Positions 8,651-15,994 are shown, counted from the stretch's first letter. The stretch: 64,000 bases of DNA from Treponema succinifaciens DSM 2489 (GCF_000195275.1 NC_015385.1:1256501-1320500), one strand, 5' to 3'. The notes: generated from the letters alone by a model not told the origin. Program-made: numbers and translations.

Positions 8651-8659
8651 TATAATAGT
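8651..8659. repeat. 9-bp target duplication, right of MITE copy A
   Basis: TATAATAGT, identical to 8306-8314. Confidence 0.85.
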
Positions 8660-8677
8660 TAATTTTATACTAAAGCC

Positions 8678-8886
8678 AGTATTCCTAAGACCTGAAGTGA
8701 GTATTCCTAAGACCCTGAGTCAATATTCCTAAGGGGCTTAGGAAGTATCACTTAGGCTCTTAGGAAGTATTACTTAGCCTCTTAGGAAGTATCACTTAGG
8801 CTCTTAGGAAGTATCACTTAGGCTCTTAGAAAGTATCACTTAGCCTCTTAGGAAGTATTACTTAGCTTCTTAGGAAGTATTCCTTT
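8678..8886. repeat. 22-bp tandem array in two opposed orientations
   Basis: Three units starting at 8678, 8700 and 8722 carry (A)GTATTCCTAAG. From 8737 about six and a half units of CTTAGGAAGTATCACTTAGG plus two bases run in the opposite sense, again with a 22-base period. The orientation switches at TTCCTAAG-GGG-CTTAGGAA (8726-8744), which forms a hairpin by itself. No coding potential is seen. It lies between the MITE and the 3' end of the dehydrogenase gene. Confidence 0.9.
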
Positions 8887-8964
8887 AGTTTGAAATTCCT
8901 AAAAGTGAAAAAAAATACCTTCTTAAAAAAGAAGGCATTAAAAATAATGAAAATCTATTAGTTT

Positions 8965-9972
8965 TTATTTGACTTCGTTTTTAAGTTCTTTTCCTTCTGT
9001 AAAATCCAGAATATTTTGAAGCGTTGTATCTGCGATTGCTTTAAGCGCATTTTTTGTAAGAAATGCCTGATGTCCAGTTATAATTACATTCGGGAAAGTT
9101 AAAAGCCGGGCAAGCATGTCGTCTTTTATAACGTCTGCAGACCAGTCTGCAAAGAAATATCGGCTTTCTTCTTCATAAACGTCAAGCGCCGCTCCTCCGA
9201 TAGTTCTTTTCTTTAAAGCTTTTACTAGCGCATGAGTGTCGATTAAAGCGCCGCGTCCTGTATTTATTATAACCGCATCGTTTTTCATCATGGAAAGAGA
9301 CTTTTCGTTTACAAGATGCTTTGTATCGTCCGTTAAAGGGCAGTGCAGGCTGATTACATCGCTTTTTTGGAACAATTCAATAAGCGGAATGTATGTAAAG
9401 CCTTTTTTTTCAGCCCAGTCATTGTCTGGATATGCGTCGTACATTACGATTTTCATTCCGATTCCAGAAAGACATTCTGCCATTACTTTTCCGATTTTTC
9501 CAGTTCCAATGATTCCGGCTGTAAGTCCGCACAAATCCCGGCCTGTGAGTCCATTCAATGTGAAATTTCCAGAGCGAGTTCTTAAATATGCCTGAGGAAT
9601 TTTTCTTGTAAGGGAAAGCAAAAGCGAAAGAGCGTGTTCTGCTACAGAATGAGGCGAGTACGCTGGAACTCTTGCAACTTTTATGCCGAATTCTTTTGCA
9701 GCTTCAAGATCCACATTGTTAAAGCCTGCGCATCTCAATGCAATCATTTTTACACCGCATTTTTTCAGTATGGAAATAACGGTTCTGTTTATGGTGTCGT
9801 TTACAAATGTGCATACAATGTCATAGCCTGATGCTGTCAATGCTGTTTTTTCTGTCAGATGAAAGTCAAAAAAATCAATATTGAATAGAAAGTTCTTGTT
9901 TTCTTCTGAAAAAGATTCCTTGTCATAGCTGCAGGCATCATAAAACGCAATTTTCAATTCCTTGTTTTCCAT
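8965..9972 (-). CDS. ldhA: D-2-hydroxyacid (D-lactate) dehydrogenase
   Basis: 335 aa from the ATG at 9972, which has a GGAGG site (the frame extends upstream to 10032 without a ribosome site). RCAGFNNVD holds the substrate-binding residues. AGIIGTGKIGKVMAECL is the NAD-binding Rossmann motif, INTGRGALIDT carries the catalytic Arg region and the late GHQAFLT carries the catalytic His. The overall fit is best to fermentative D-lactate dehydrogenase, which reduces pyruvate with NADH, as expected of a fermenting treponeme. Another 2-hydroxyacid substrate remains possible. Confidence 0.88.
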   Translation of the reverse strand: MENKELKIAFYDACSYDKESFSEENKNFLFNIDFFDFHLTEKTALTASGYDIVCTFVNDTINRTVISILKKCGVKMIALRCAGFNNVDLEAAKEFGIKVARVPAYSPHSVAEHALSLLLSLTRKIPQAYLRTRSGNFTLNGLTGRDLCGLTAGIIGTGKIGKVMAECLSGIGMKIVMYDAYPDNDWAEKKGFTYIPLIELFQKSDVISLHCPLTDDTKHLVNEKSLSMMKNDAVIINTGRGALIDTHALVKALKKRTIGGAALDVYEEESRYFFADWSADVIKDDMLARLLTFPNVIITGHQAFLTKNALKAIADTTLQNILDFTEGKELKNEVK

Positions 9973-10174
9973 AAAAAATCCTCCGGTAAAAAGTTTTAAT
10001 TTAAATATACAATTTTTTTCTTTAATTTGCATTAGTTTCTGTTTTTTTATTGATATTTTGTGAGAAAGTTGCTTTTACTTTGAAAATGATTATTTTATTG
10101 GCTGCAATGTAGACTTGAAAAAATTTATTCAGTTTATATAATGAAAGAAAATATAATACTTGCGAGGTGTTTTT

Positions 10175-10396
10175 ATGACAAAATTAGGTGCATTTGCTAT
10201 TGGTGTTGCGGTTGGCGGAGTAACTCTTGCTTTGGTAAAAACAGCTGGATTCAAAAAAGTCTGATCTAAAGTTATCAGCGCGGGAATGCAGCTAAAAGAT
10301 GAAGCTGCTTCTTTTGTTGAAACTGTAAAAGAAGACGCGGAAGATATAAAGGCAGAGGCCGCTTACAATAAAAACGCATCAAAAGCTAATGCTTAA
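10175..10396 (+). pseudogene. DUF6110-like small protein with in-frame TGA
   Basis: From the ATG at 10175 (GAGG ribosome site) the frame gives a glycine-rich membrane stretch, LGAFAIGVAVGGVTLALVK. It stops at TGA 10262-10264 after 29 codons. The same frame then continues for 43 codons with a credible helical tail (AGMQLKDEAASFVETVKEDA, then EDIKAEAAYNKN) to TAA. The pattern of a membrane segment plus an Asp/Glu/Ala-rich tail next to an HMA-type P-ATPase matches the DUF6110 proteins usually seen there. It is most simply a nonsense mutation in a decaying locus. Recoding of UGA is possible but nothing visible supports it. Confidence 0.6.
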
Positions 10397-10444
10397 AAAT
10401 CAGTCTTAAATTATTTAAAAATATCTTTTTAAAAAGGGATTGCA

Positions 10445-11374
10445 ATGGATTTTCAGATTTCTCACAGTCTTCCAGGCAGAGTAAGGCTTAGATATGAGCG
10501 TCATATTCTGTCTTTGCGTCAGGCAATGCTTGTTCAGATGCTTGTTGGTCTTCAAGAAGGAATAGTTTCTATTTCTGTTAATACAGTTTCAGGAAGCATT
10601 CTTATTGAATACAAAGATATTTCCTTGGAAACAGTTATTTCTTACGTAAAGGCTCTTGATGGGAAGTATCTCAATGATGAAAATCTGCTTTCGAGCGTTT
10701 CTGGAATCGTTGCTGTCCCTTACAGTTGAGCATTTTCTAAAAAAATTTCTTCCTCTTCCTTTGAGAAAAATAATTTCTCTTGTTTCAATTGTTCCTCGTG
10801 TTCAAAAGGGTATTGCAAGCGTAGTGAGAGGAAAGCCGTTCTGTGCGGAAACTCTTGATGCTGCCGCGATTTCTCTTTCATATTTAACTGGCGACATTGA
10901 TACTGCTGGAACTATAAATTTCCTTTTGAATATCGGCGATACTCTCGAAGATTACACAAAGCGAAAGTCCCATGACAATTTGACTCAGTCGCTTCTTATA
11001 ACTGATGAAACCGTTACAATCGTTCAGGATGGAGAAGAAAAAGAAATTTCCACACAGCTTTTAAAGGCGGGCGACATCGTTATTGTTCGCGCTGGCTCTG
11101 TAATTCCTGTTGACGGAACTGTTGTTGACGGCGTTGGAATGGTAAACCAGGCTTCAATGACTGGAGAAGCTCTGCCTGTTCAGCGTGAAAAAGGCTCGTC
11201 TGTTTTTGCTTCCACAATTATTGAAGAAGGCGAAATAAAGATAAAAGTGAAGGCTTGCGGAGGCGAAACCAAAGTAAGCAAAATTGCAAATATGATTGAC
11301 CGATCAAATTCACTTAAGGCTGCAAGTCAGGAAAAAGCGGAACGTGTTGCTGACAATCTTGTAAAATACAATTT
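10445..11374 (+). pseudogene. Metal P1B-type ATPase, 5' part, frameshifted
   Basis: Codons from 10445 encode an HMA-like domain (ISHSLPGRVRLRYERH) and end at TGA 10727. The rest continues in the +1 frame as VEHFLKKFLPLPLRKI, which in intact homologues follows the HMA domain directly. A single-base change near 10715-10727 therefore probably split the gene. Downstream are the actuator motif MTGEALPV and the segment up to VKYNF. The gene is then cut by an IS element at 11375 and resumes at 13344. The family exports transition metals using ATP. With two lesions this copy should be inactive. Confidence 0.78.
11367..11374. repeat. 8-bp target duplication, left of the IS element
   Basis: TACAATTT, repeated exactly at 13344-13351. 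Joining the two flanks through one copy restores the reading VKYNFLIAGLA. Confidence 0.93.
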
Positions 11375-11410
11375 CGGAATTATCCCCTAACACACTCTTA
11401 GTTATTAAAA

Positions 11411-11457
11411 AAAACAAGAAATATTACAAACGACAAAACTATATTTCTTGTTTTTTT
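11411..11457. terminator. Hairpin at the inner left edge of the IS
   Basis: AAAACAAGAAATAT (11411-11424) pairs with ATATTTCTTGTTTT (11441-11454), then T. It can stop plus-strand transcripts entering from the ATPase side. Confidence 0.7.
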
Positions 11458-11690
11458 ATTATATGCTAAAATTCAAAATCTTTCCATATTAAATCAAAAA
11501 AATGTTCATCATAAAAATCAATGTAATTTTTTTTACACCTCATTAAATTTATCCTTTTAAGAGGCTTTCTGTATCATATTGACAAATAACTTATAAATGC
11601 TTAATATTATACAAAAAGCGAGAACATTTGTTCCCTTTGTTAATAAATATCAGATTGCCGTTTCCCAAAAGTATCTGATAATCCGTTTCA

Positions 11691-11722
11691 AAAGCCTTTC
11701 TTTCGCCAAAAAGAAAGGCTTT
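11691..11722. terminator. Hairpin downstream of the transposase gene
   Basis: AAAGCCTTTCTTT pairs with AAAGAAAGGCTTT (13 bp, short loop), 40 bases past the transposase stop. The T tract is weak in both directions. Confidence 0.5.
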
Positions 11723-11764
11723 ATCTTTATACTATACATTTCAAGGATTTAAATCAATATTGAA

Positions 11765-12676
11765 TTATGCCGCAAATATCCCCTGCTTTAACAGTACATC
11801 AAATGAGCTTGTTCCGTTGTTCTGCCGGAAACAGAATTCGTTTACATATTCCTGCAAGTAGTCTACAGAAACGTGATGATAAATTCCGAGAATTCCACGC
11901 TTCAACAGTGCCCAGAACGATTCAATTCCGTTTGTATGAAGTCCGTTGCCGAGGCTGTAAATGCTTTCTAAATGATTTACGCTGATTCTGTAGTAGTTGT
12001 TTTTATTTGTGTTTTTATGGTTCATAAAATTGTAGCCTCTAAAATCATCGGTCAGAACCGTTGCGTCTTTCTTGCATACGCTGTCAAGAATATTGAAAAG
12101 CTGCTTTCCTGTAAGTTTCTTGCCTTCTTCGTTTGGAAGTGCTACCTTTGCGAATACGTGGCTTGAACTTCTTTCTTTTACACCTACAACAGGAGTTTTT
12201 TTAGTTCCACGTCCACGCTTTGAAGGCTCTGTTTCGCCGTTCATTTTTCTAGGTTTACCGCCGATATATGTTTCGTCAATTTCGACCATTGCTTCAAATG
12301 CTTTTGACATATCAGTGTTTCCCATTGCAGAGCGTATCTGCTTGAGCATTCTCCACGCTGTTTTATATGTTACGCCGATTTCACGCTGTAACTGCAAGCC
12401 GGAAATTCCTTTTTTAGAATTCAAAAATAAATGGATTGCATAGAACCATTTACGCAGGTCTGTTGATGACTTTTCAAAGATTGTGTTTTTGAATGGTGAG
12501 AATGTATTATTGCAGTTATGGCAGTTACAAAGTTTTAGATTGTCATTTCTGTGCTGAACACGAACTTTTGAACCGCAGTGAGGGCATATAAGAACATCGT
12601 TATATCTGATTTTGAGAAAGTATTTTATAACGGCTTTTTCAGTCGGAAACTTTATCATAAAATCAAAGAATGTCAT
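11765..12676 (-). CDS. IS1595-family transposase (ISXO2-like)
   Basis: 303 aa. The N-terminal zinc ribbon CPHCGSKV...CHNCNNTFS is followed by ETYKTAWRMLK-like helical DNA-binding sequence (VTYKTAWRMLKQIR). The catalytic core holds EIDETYIGGKPRKMNG (first Asp), VLTDDFRGYN (second Asp), the conserved His of SVNHLES and GLHTNGIESFWALLKRGI (terminal Asn/Glu region), as in ISXO2-like DDE/DDN enzymes. The frame is intact, so the element may be active. It follows the RHH-like gene by 16 bases. Confidence 0.92.
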   Translation of the reverse strand: MTFFDFMIKFPTEKAVIKYFLKIRYNDVLICPHCGSKVRVQHRNDNLKLCNCHNCNNTFSPFKNTIFEKSSTDLRKWFYAIHLFLNSKKGISGLQLQREIGVTYKTAWRMLKQIRSAMGNTDMSKAFEAMVEIDETYIGGKPRKMNGETEPSKRGRGTKKTPVVGVKERSSSHVFAKVALPNEEGKKLTGKQLFNILDSVCKKDATVLTDDFRGYNFMNHKNTNKNNYYRISVNHLESIYSLGNGLHTNGIESFWALLKRGILGIYHHVSVDYLQEYVNEFCFRQNNGTSSFDVLLKQGIFAA

Positions 12677-12692
12677 ATATGCCTCCTGCTTT

Positions 12693-12893
12693 TTAGTTTT
12701 TCAAAACAGAATCAATAATCAACCTGCTTACTGTTTTATTCTGTTCTTTTGCTTTTTGTTTTATTGCCATTTCCTCAGATTCAAGGCAGGAAATGACAAT
12801 CCGTCCGTTTTTATATCCTGTATTATTTGTTGTGCTTCCTTTTTTTCTGCCTGCTCCGGCTCTTGTTCCGCCGTGCTGTGTTGTTTTTTCCAT
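12693..12893 (-). CDS. Small RHH-like accessory protein of the IS
   Basis: 66 aa from the ATG at 12893, which has a TAGGTGA ribosome site. The upstream extension of the frame to 13022 has no site and overlaps another small gene. The N-terminus GTRAGAGRKKGS is a basic AT-hook-like stretch; the C-terminus GRIVISCLESEEMAIKQKAKEQ resembles a ribbon-helix-helix. Such proteins accompany transposases as DNA binders or repressors; here that is inference from position. Confidence 0.7.
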   Translation of the reverse strand: MEKTTQHGGTRAGAGRKKGSTTNNTGYKNGRIVISCLESEEMAIKQKAKEQNKTVSRLIIDSVLKN

Positions 12894-12901
12894 AAAATCA
12901 C

Positions 12902-12979
12902 CTACATTATAAACCTTAACGCAATATCCAAAACTTGAAGAATTAAAATTGCTATCAGTATTTTTTCCATTCTGTTCAT
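12902..12979 (-). CDS. 25-residue hydrophobic peptide inside the IS
   Basis: ATG at 12979 with AGGAG eight bases before it. The product is MNRMEKILIAILILQVLDIA plus LRFIM: one membrane helix with a charged start. Its stop codon overlaps the ribosome site region of the RHH-like gene, which suggests translational coupling. It could be a leader peptide, a type I toxin-like peptide, or chance. Confidence 0.5.
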   Translation of the reverse strand: MNRMEKILIAILILQVLDIALRFIM

Positions 12980-13014
12980 TATTGACACTCCTATATAATT
13001 TGATTATTTTTAAA

Positions 13015-13047
13015 CCGTTCATAGATATTGGCGGTATCTATGAACGG
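13015..13047. other. 13-bp perfect hairpin between the two small IS peptides
   Basis: CCGTTCATAGATA pairs with TATCTATGAACGG around a 7-base loop. In the minus direction it is followed by TTTAAAAATAA, a poor terminator, so it may attenuate transcription or protect the RNA. Confidence 0.6.
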
Positions 13048-13054
13048 TGGAAAA

Positions 13055-13168
13055 CTAAGCAGACAGCTTAGAAACCAGGTCAAGTATGAACTTTAGAAGT
13101 TCTAGCAGAAAAACCAGCAAGGCGATTTTGTCTGCTCTTGACCACAGTTTTTTCTTTTTTCGTTTCAC
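13055..13168 (-). CDS. 37-residue basic-hydrophobic peptide inside the IS
   Basis: GTG start at 13168, ten bases after a perfect AGGAGG and about 25 bases after the -10 box of a consensus promoter. The peptide has a Lys/Arg head (KRKKKKLWSRADK) and a Leu-rich helix (IALLVFLLELLKFILDLV). This is the form of holin-like or type I toxin peptides. No database relative is known to me. The strength of the expression signals makes translation likely. Confidence 0.6.
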   Translation of the reverse strand: MKRKKKKLWSRADKIALLVFLLELLKFILDLVSKLSA

Positions 13169-13193
13169 ATTTCTATTACCTCCTGATGTTTAT

Positions 13194-13222
13194 AATATAA
13201 TACATCTTGATTATTATGTCAA
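13194..13222 (-). promoter_or_regulatory. Consensus promoter driving the IS operon
   Basis: On the minus strand TTGACA (13217-13222) and TATATT (13194-13199) are exactly 17 bases apart, directly upstream of the 37-residue peptide gene. Confidence 0.85.
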
Positions 13223-13283
13223 TAAAAATCAAATAAAAATGTAAAAAAAAATATGAAAATTTGTCGAATTTTATGTTATATTA

Positions 13284-13343
13284 AGAGTGTATGAGGGGAT
13301 AATTCCGTTGTTTTTTATAAGAGTGTATAAAGGGATAATTCCG
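13284..13343. repeat. Tandemly duplicated right end of the IS
   Basis: AAGAGTGTATGAGGGGATAA and its continuation TTCCG (ending 13307) recur with two differences ending at 13343, 36 bases later. Both copies contain the terminal GGGATAATTCCG. Confidence 0.85.
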
Positions 13344-13351
13344 TACAATTT
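13344..13351. repeat. 8-bp target duplication, right of the IS element
   Basis: TACAATTT, identical to 11367-11374. Confidence 0.93.
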
Positions 13352-14468
13352 TTTAATTGCGGGTCTTGCGTATTTCTTTACACGTAACTTTACAAAGGCG
13401 GCTTCAACATTGCTTGTGGATTATTCCTGCGCCATGAAGCTTTCTGCTCCGATTTCAGTTCTTTCTGCAATGAGAGATTGTGCCCGGAACGGAATTCTTG
13501 CGAAAGGCGGAAAATTTCTTGAGGAATTTGCGGAATCTGACACAATTGTTTTTGACAAGACAGGAACATTGATAGAATCAAACCCTGTTGTAAAAAAGAT
13601 TGTTGTTTTTGGCAGCAGAAAGGAAAATGAAGTTTTAAAACTTGCTGCTTGCCTTGAAGAGCATTTCCCGCATTCTTTGGCTCGTGCTGTTGTAAATGAA
13701 GCTGCGTCCAGGGGATTGAACCACAAGGAAGAGCATACAAAGGTCGAATATATTCTTGCGCATGGAATTGCTTCCAGCCTTGACGGAAAAAAGCTCCGCA
13801 TAGGAAGCGCGCATTTTATCTTTGATGACGAAAAAATTCCGCTTACAAAAGAAGCCGATGACTGCATAAATACAATAACTGGCTGTTCCCAGCTTTATTT
13901 TGCAATTGACGGAGAACTTGCCGCTATAATCGTAATTGAAGATCCAATCAGAAAAGAATCTTGCGCTGTAATAAAAAAATTGAAAGACTCTGGCTTTAAG
14001 AATGTGATTATGATTACAGGCGACAATAAGCATACTGCAAAAGAAGTTGCGGAAAAAACTGGCGTAACAGATTTTGTTGCTGAAGCTCTTCCAGACACAA
14101 AAGTATCCTGGATTGAAAAGCTTAAGAAAGAAGGGCACAAAGTTGTTATGGTTGGAGACGGAATCAATGATTCTCCGGCTCTTTCTGCGGCAAATGTTGG
14201 AATTGCAATGGGAAAGGCAAGCTCAATTGCAAGCGAGACTGCGGATATTCTTCTTCCTGACGACGGCTTGGATTCTCTTCCAGTTTTGCGGAAAATAAGC
14301 CGAAACTTGATTTCAAGAATTCACGGAAACAGCCGAGCTATAATCGGAATAAATTCTGCGCTCATTGCCGGCGGACTTGCTGGTTCCATAACACCGCAAA
14401 TGGCTGCCTTGCTTCATAACAGCTCCACAGTTGCAATCAGCGTGAATGCAATGAGTTCCTTGGACTAA
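13344..14468 (+). pseudogene. Metal P1B-type ATPase, 3' part
   Basis: The frame resumes with YNFLIAGLAYFFTRN, then the membrane metal-site helix VDYSCAMKLSAP (SCA in place of the usual CPC/SPC). The phosphorylation motif is VFDKTGTL and the hinge is MVGDGINDSPALSAANVG. A C-terminal membrane pair ends at MSSLD. An open frame runs in from the IS end (from 13287), so a separate C-terminal fragment might be translated, but it lacks the actuator domain. Sequence conservation here suggests that the disruption is recent. Confidence 0.85.
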
Positions 14469-14471
14469 AAA

Positions 14472-14768
14472 ATGATTGTTTCAAGTTTTTTCCCAGGAAG
14501 AATCCGTTTACGCAATGATGTTTTTAAAGATGATGATATATTTTCCGCATTGTATTCTGCTGTCGGAAGCCATTCTGCCGTAAAAAAAGTTGAGCGCAAT
14601 GAAAGAACTGGCAGCGTGCTTGTTGAATATATTTCAGAAAATTTACCCATGGAAAAACTTCTTGCCTTAAAAGATGAGTTTTTTGCGCTTGGAAAACTTG
14701 CGGAATCCTATAGCAAAAAAATAAGCCAGTTATTCTTGAAAAAATTCATGAAATCGAAAAAAAATTAA
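14472..14768 (+). CDS. HMA-like domain protein
   Basis: 98 aa starting three bases after the ATPase stop. VSSFFPGRIRLRNDVFKD and VERNERTGSVLVEYIS match the HMA-like domain at the N-terminus of this ATPase, without a CxxC metal site. The C-terminus is basic (LKKFMKSKKN). It was probably an accessory or duplicated metal-binding-like domain of the ATPase operon. The frame is intact, but its partner is broken. Confidence 0.7.
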   Translation: MIVSSFFPGRIRLRNDVFKDDDIFSALYSAVGSHSAVKKVERNERTGSVLVEYISENLPMEKLLALKDEFFALGKLAESYSKKISQLFLKKFMKSKKN

Positions 14769-14775
14769 AATAGCT

Positions 14776-14804
14776 TTGCATATTTTATATGCTTTTGTTA
14801 TATT
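14776..14804 (+). promoter_or_regulatory. Promoter of the flavin reductase-rubredoxin gene
   Basis: TTGCAT (14776-14781) and TATATT (14799-14804) are 17 bases apart. GGAGG follows at 14827-14831. Confidence 0.65.
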
Positions 14805-14837
14805 TAAAGTAATTCAGTTTCTTAACGGAGGTTTTTT

Positions 14838-15440
14838 ATGGATAACAAGGCTATGTTCAATTTGTCTTACGGTCTTTTTATTTTGACTGCAAAAGACGGC
14901 GAAAAAGACAACGGCTGCATTGTGAATACTGTAGGGCAGGTTACTTCCCAACCTAACAGAATTTCTTTGACGGTAAACAAAGCGAATTATACGCACGATA
15001 TGATTCTGAAAACAAAAGAATTCAATGTTTCCGTTCTGGCAGAAAATTCTAAATTTGAAACTTACAGGCATTGGGGCTTCCAAAGCGGTAGAAATACAGA
15101 TAAACTTGAATCAATTTCTTTTAAAAGATCTGCAAACGGCCTTGTTTATATTGCGGATGAAACAAACGCATTTTTGAGCGCGAAAGTTGTTTCTACACTT
15201 GATTTGGGAACGCACACTCTTTTTATTGCTGATGTTACAGACGGCGAAGTTTTGTCGCAAGTTCCTTCAGCAACATATTCATTTTATCAGAATAATATAA
15301 AGCCAAAGCCAGCTTCCACGGAAAAGAGAAAGGGCTTTATTTGTACTGTCTGCGGATATATTTATGAAGGTGAAACTTTGCCTGACGATTTTATTTGCCC
15401 TGTATGTAAGCATCCAGCCTCGGATTTTAGACCGCTTTAA
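14838..15440 (+). CDS. hrb: High-molecular-weight rubredoxin: flavin reductase fused to rubredoxin
   Basis: 200 aa. Residues 1-150 are a flavin reductase-like FMN-binding barrel (FNLSYGLFILTAKDG, CIVNTVGQVTSQPNRISLTVNKANYTHD, FSVLAENS-type strand). Residues 155-200 are a rubredoxin with CTVCGYIYEG and CPVCKHPASDF, the four iron ligands. Such fusions pass electrons from NAD(P)H through FMN and iron to oxygen- or NO-reducing flavodiiron proteins in anaerobes. It has its own promoter and is likely part of oxidative or nitrosative stress defence. Confidence 0.9.
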   Translation: MDNKAMFNLSYGLFILTAKDGEKDNGCIVNTVGQVTSQPNRISLTVNKANYTHDMILKTKEFNVSVLAENSKFETYRHWGFQSGRNTDKLESISFKRSANGLVYIADETNAFLSAKVVSTLDLGTHTLFIADVTDGEVLSQVPSATYSFYQNNIKPKPASTEKRKGFICTVCGYIYEGETLPDDFICPVCKHPASDFRPL

Positions 15441-15543
15441 TGAATTTTTTGTGTCATTGTCGGAGCGTTACATGCAATCTAGCTGTTTTCATACTGAAAA
15501 ATTCAATATTTTCTAAAAAAATTGATATTTTTGCAAATTCATA

Positions 15544-15570
15544 TTGACATTTTTTTTTGGAAAGTATATT
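15544..15570 (+). promoter_or_regulatory. 5S rRNA promoter
   Basis: TTGACA (15544-15549) and TATATT (15565-15570) with a short 15-base spacer, 10 bases before the 5S gene. Confidence 0.5.
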
Positions 15571-15579
15571 TTCTTAACT

Positions 15580-15685
15580 ACGGTAGCCAAAGTGAAGAGG
15601 TAATACCCGTTCCCATACCGAACACGGAAGTCAAGCTCTTCTACGCCGATGATACTGCTAACGCGGGAAAGTAGGAAGCTGCCGT
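15580..15685 (+). rRNA. rrf: 5S ribosomal RNA
   Basis: ACGGTAGC pairs with GCTGCCGT to close the molecule. The interior holds CCCGTTCCCATACCGAACAC and GGAAGTCAAGC, the loop B/C signature of 5S rRNA. No 16S, 23S or tRNA is adjacent within several kilobases, so it is a separate 5S locus with its own promoter. Ends are accurate to a few bases. Confidence 0.93.
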
Positions 15686-15916
15686 GTTTTTATTTTAAAC
15701 GCTTTTCTTTTTTTTCAATCAATAAAAATCTTATATTTTTAATATTTTAGTTATTATATGCTTTAAAAAACTTTATAATTCTTCACTCCGTTAGGACATA
15801 TAGAGCAAGGCGGCTATAAAACTTCATTTTGTTTTGTAATGATGGATTCAGGTCATTGAGTTTTTTGATTGAAATAATTGATGAGCCTGGATTAAAATAA
15901 TCCGGAGGACAAGCAA

Positions 15917-15994
15917 ATGAGAAAAACTATAAAAATTTTTTCTTTGATTCTACTATGTTTATTCTTTATTTCATGTTTCGAAGCCTTTGGATGA
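15917..15994 (+). pseudogene. Lipoprotein N-terminal fragment
   Basis: A strong GGAGGAC site precedes ATG at 15917. The 25 codons encode a lipoprotein signal (IFSLILLCLFFISC lipobox) and then stop after FEAFG. The end of the frame overlaps the tail of a minus-strand HU-like remnant, so a rearrangement has joined two unrelated genes here. Confidence 0.6.

Larger units (their letters stand above)
11375..13343. mobile_element. IS1595-family (ISXO2-like) insertion sequence with passenger genes
   Basis: 1969 bp bounded by CGGAATTATCCC at the left and GGGATAATTCCG at the right, with the longer imperfect ends carrying ACACTCTTA / TAAGAGTGT. The 8-bp target duplication TACAATTT is what the IS1595 family makes. 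All genes are on the minus strand: a strong promoter (13194-13222), two tiny hydrophobic peptides, an RHH-like protein and the transposase. The right end is present twice, 36 bases apart. The insertion splits the P-type ATPase gene. Confidence 0.92.

Noticed and set aside
8737-8886. CRISPR array
   Set aside because: The 22-bp units are directly adjacent with no unique spacers, and no cas gene is in the window.
10262-10264. Selenocysteine codon
   Set aside because: No hairpin of SECIS type is visible after the TGA, and the neighbouring genes show ordinary decay.
11375-13343. Integron or transposon carrying resistance
   Set aside because: Only transposase, an RHH-like protein and two tiny peptides are present; no resistance gene or integrase.
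13287-13351. True start of a short P-type ATPase inside the IS
   Set aside because: The residues before YNFLIAG derive from the IS terminal repeats. The gene continues directly from the left half across the target duplication.
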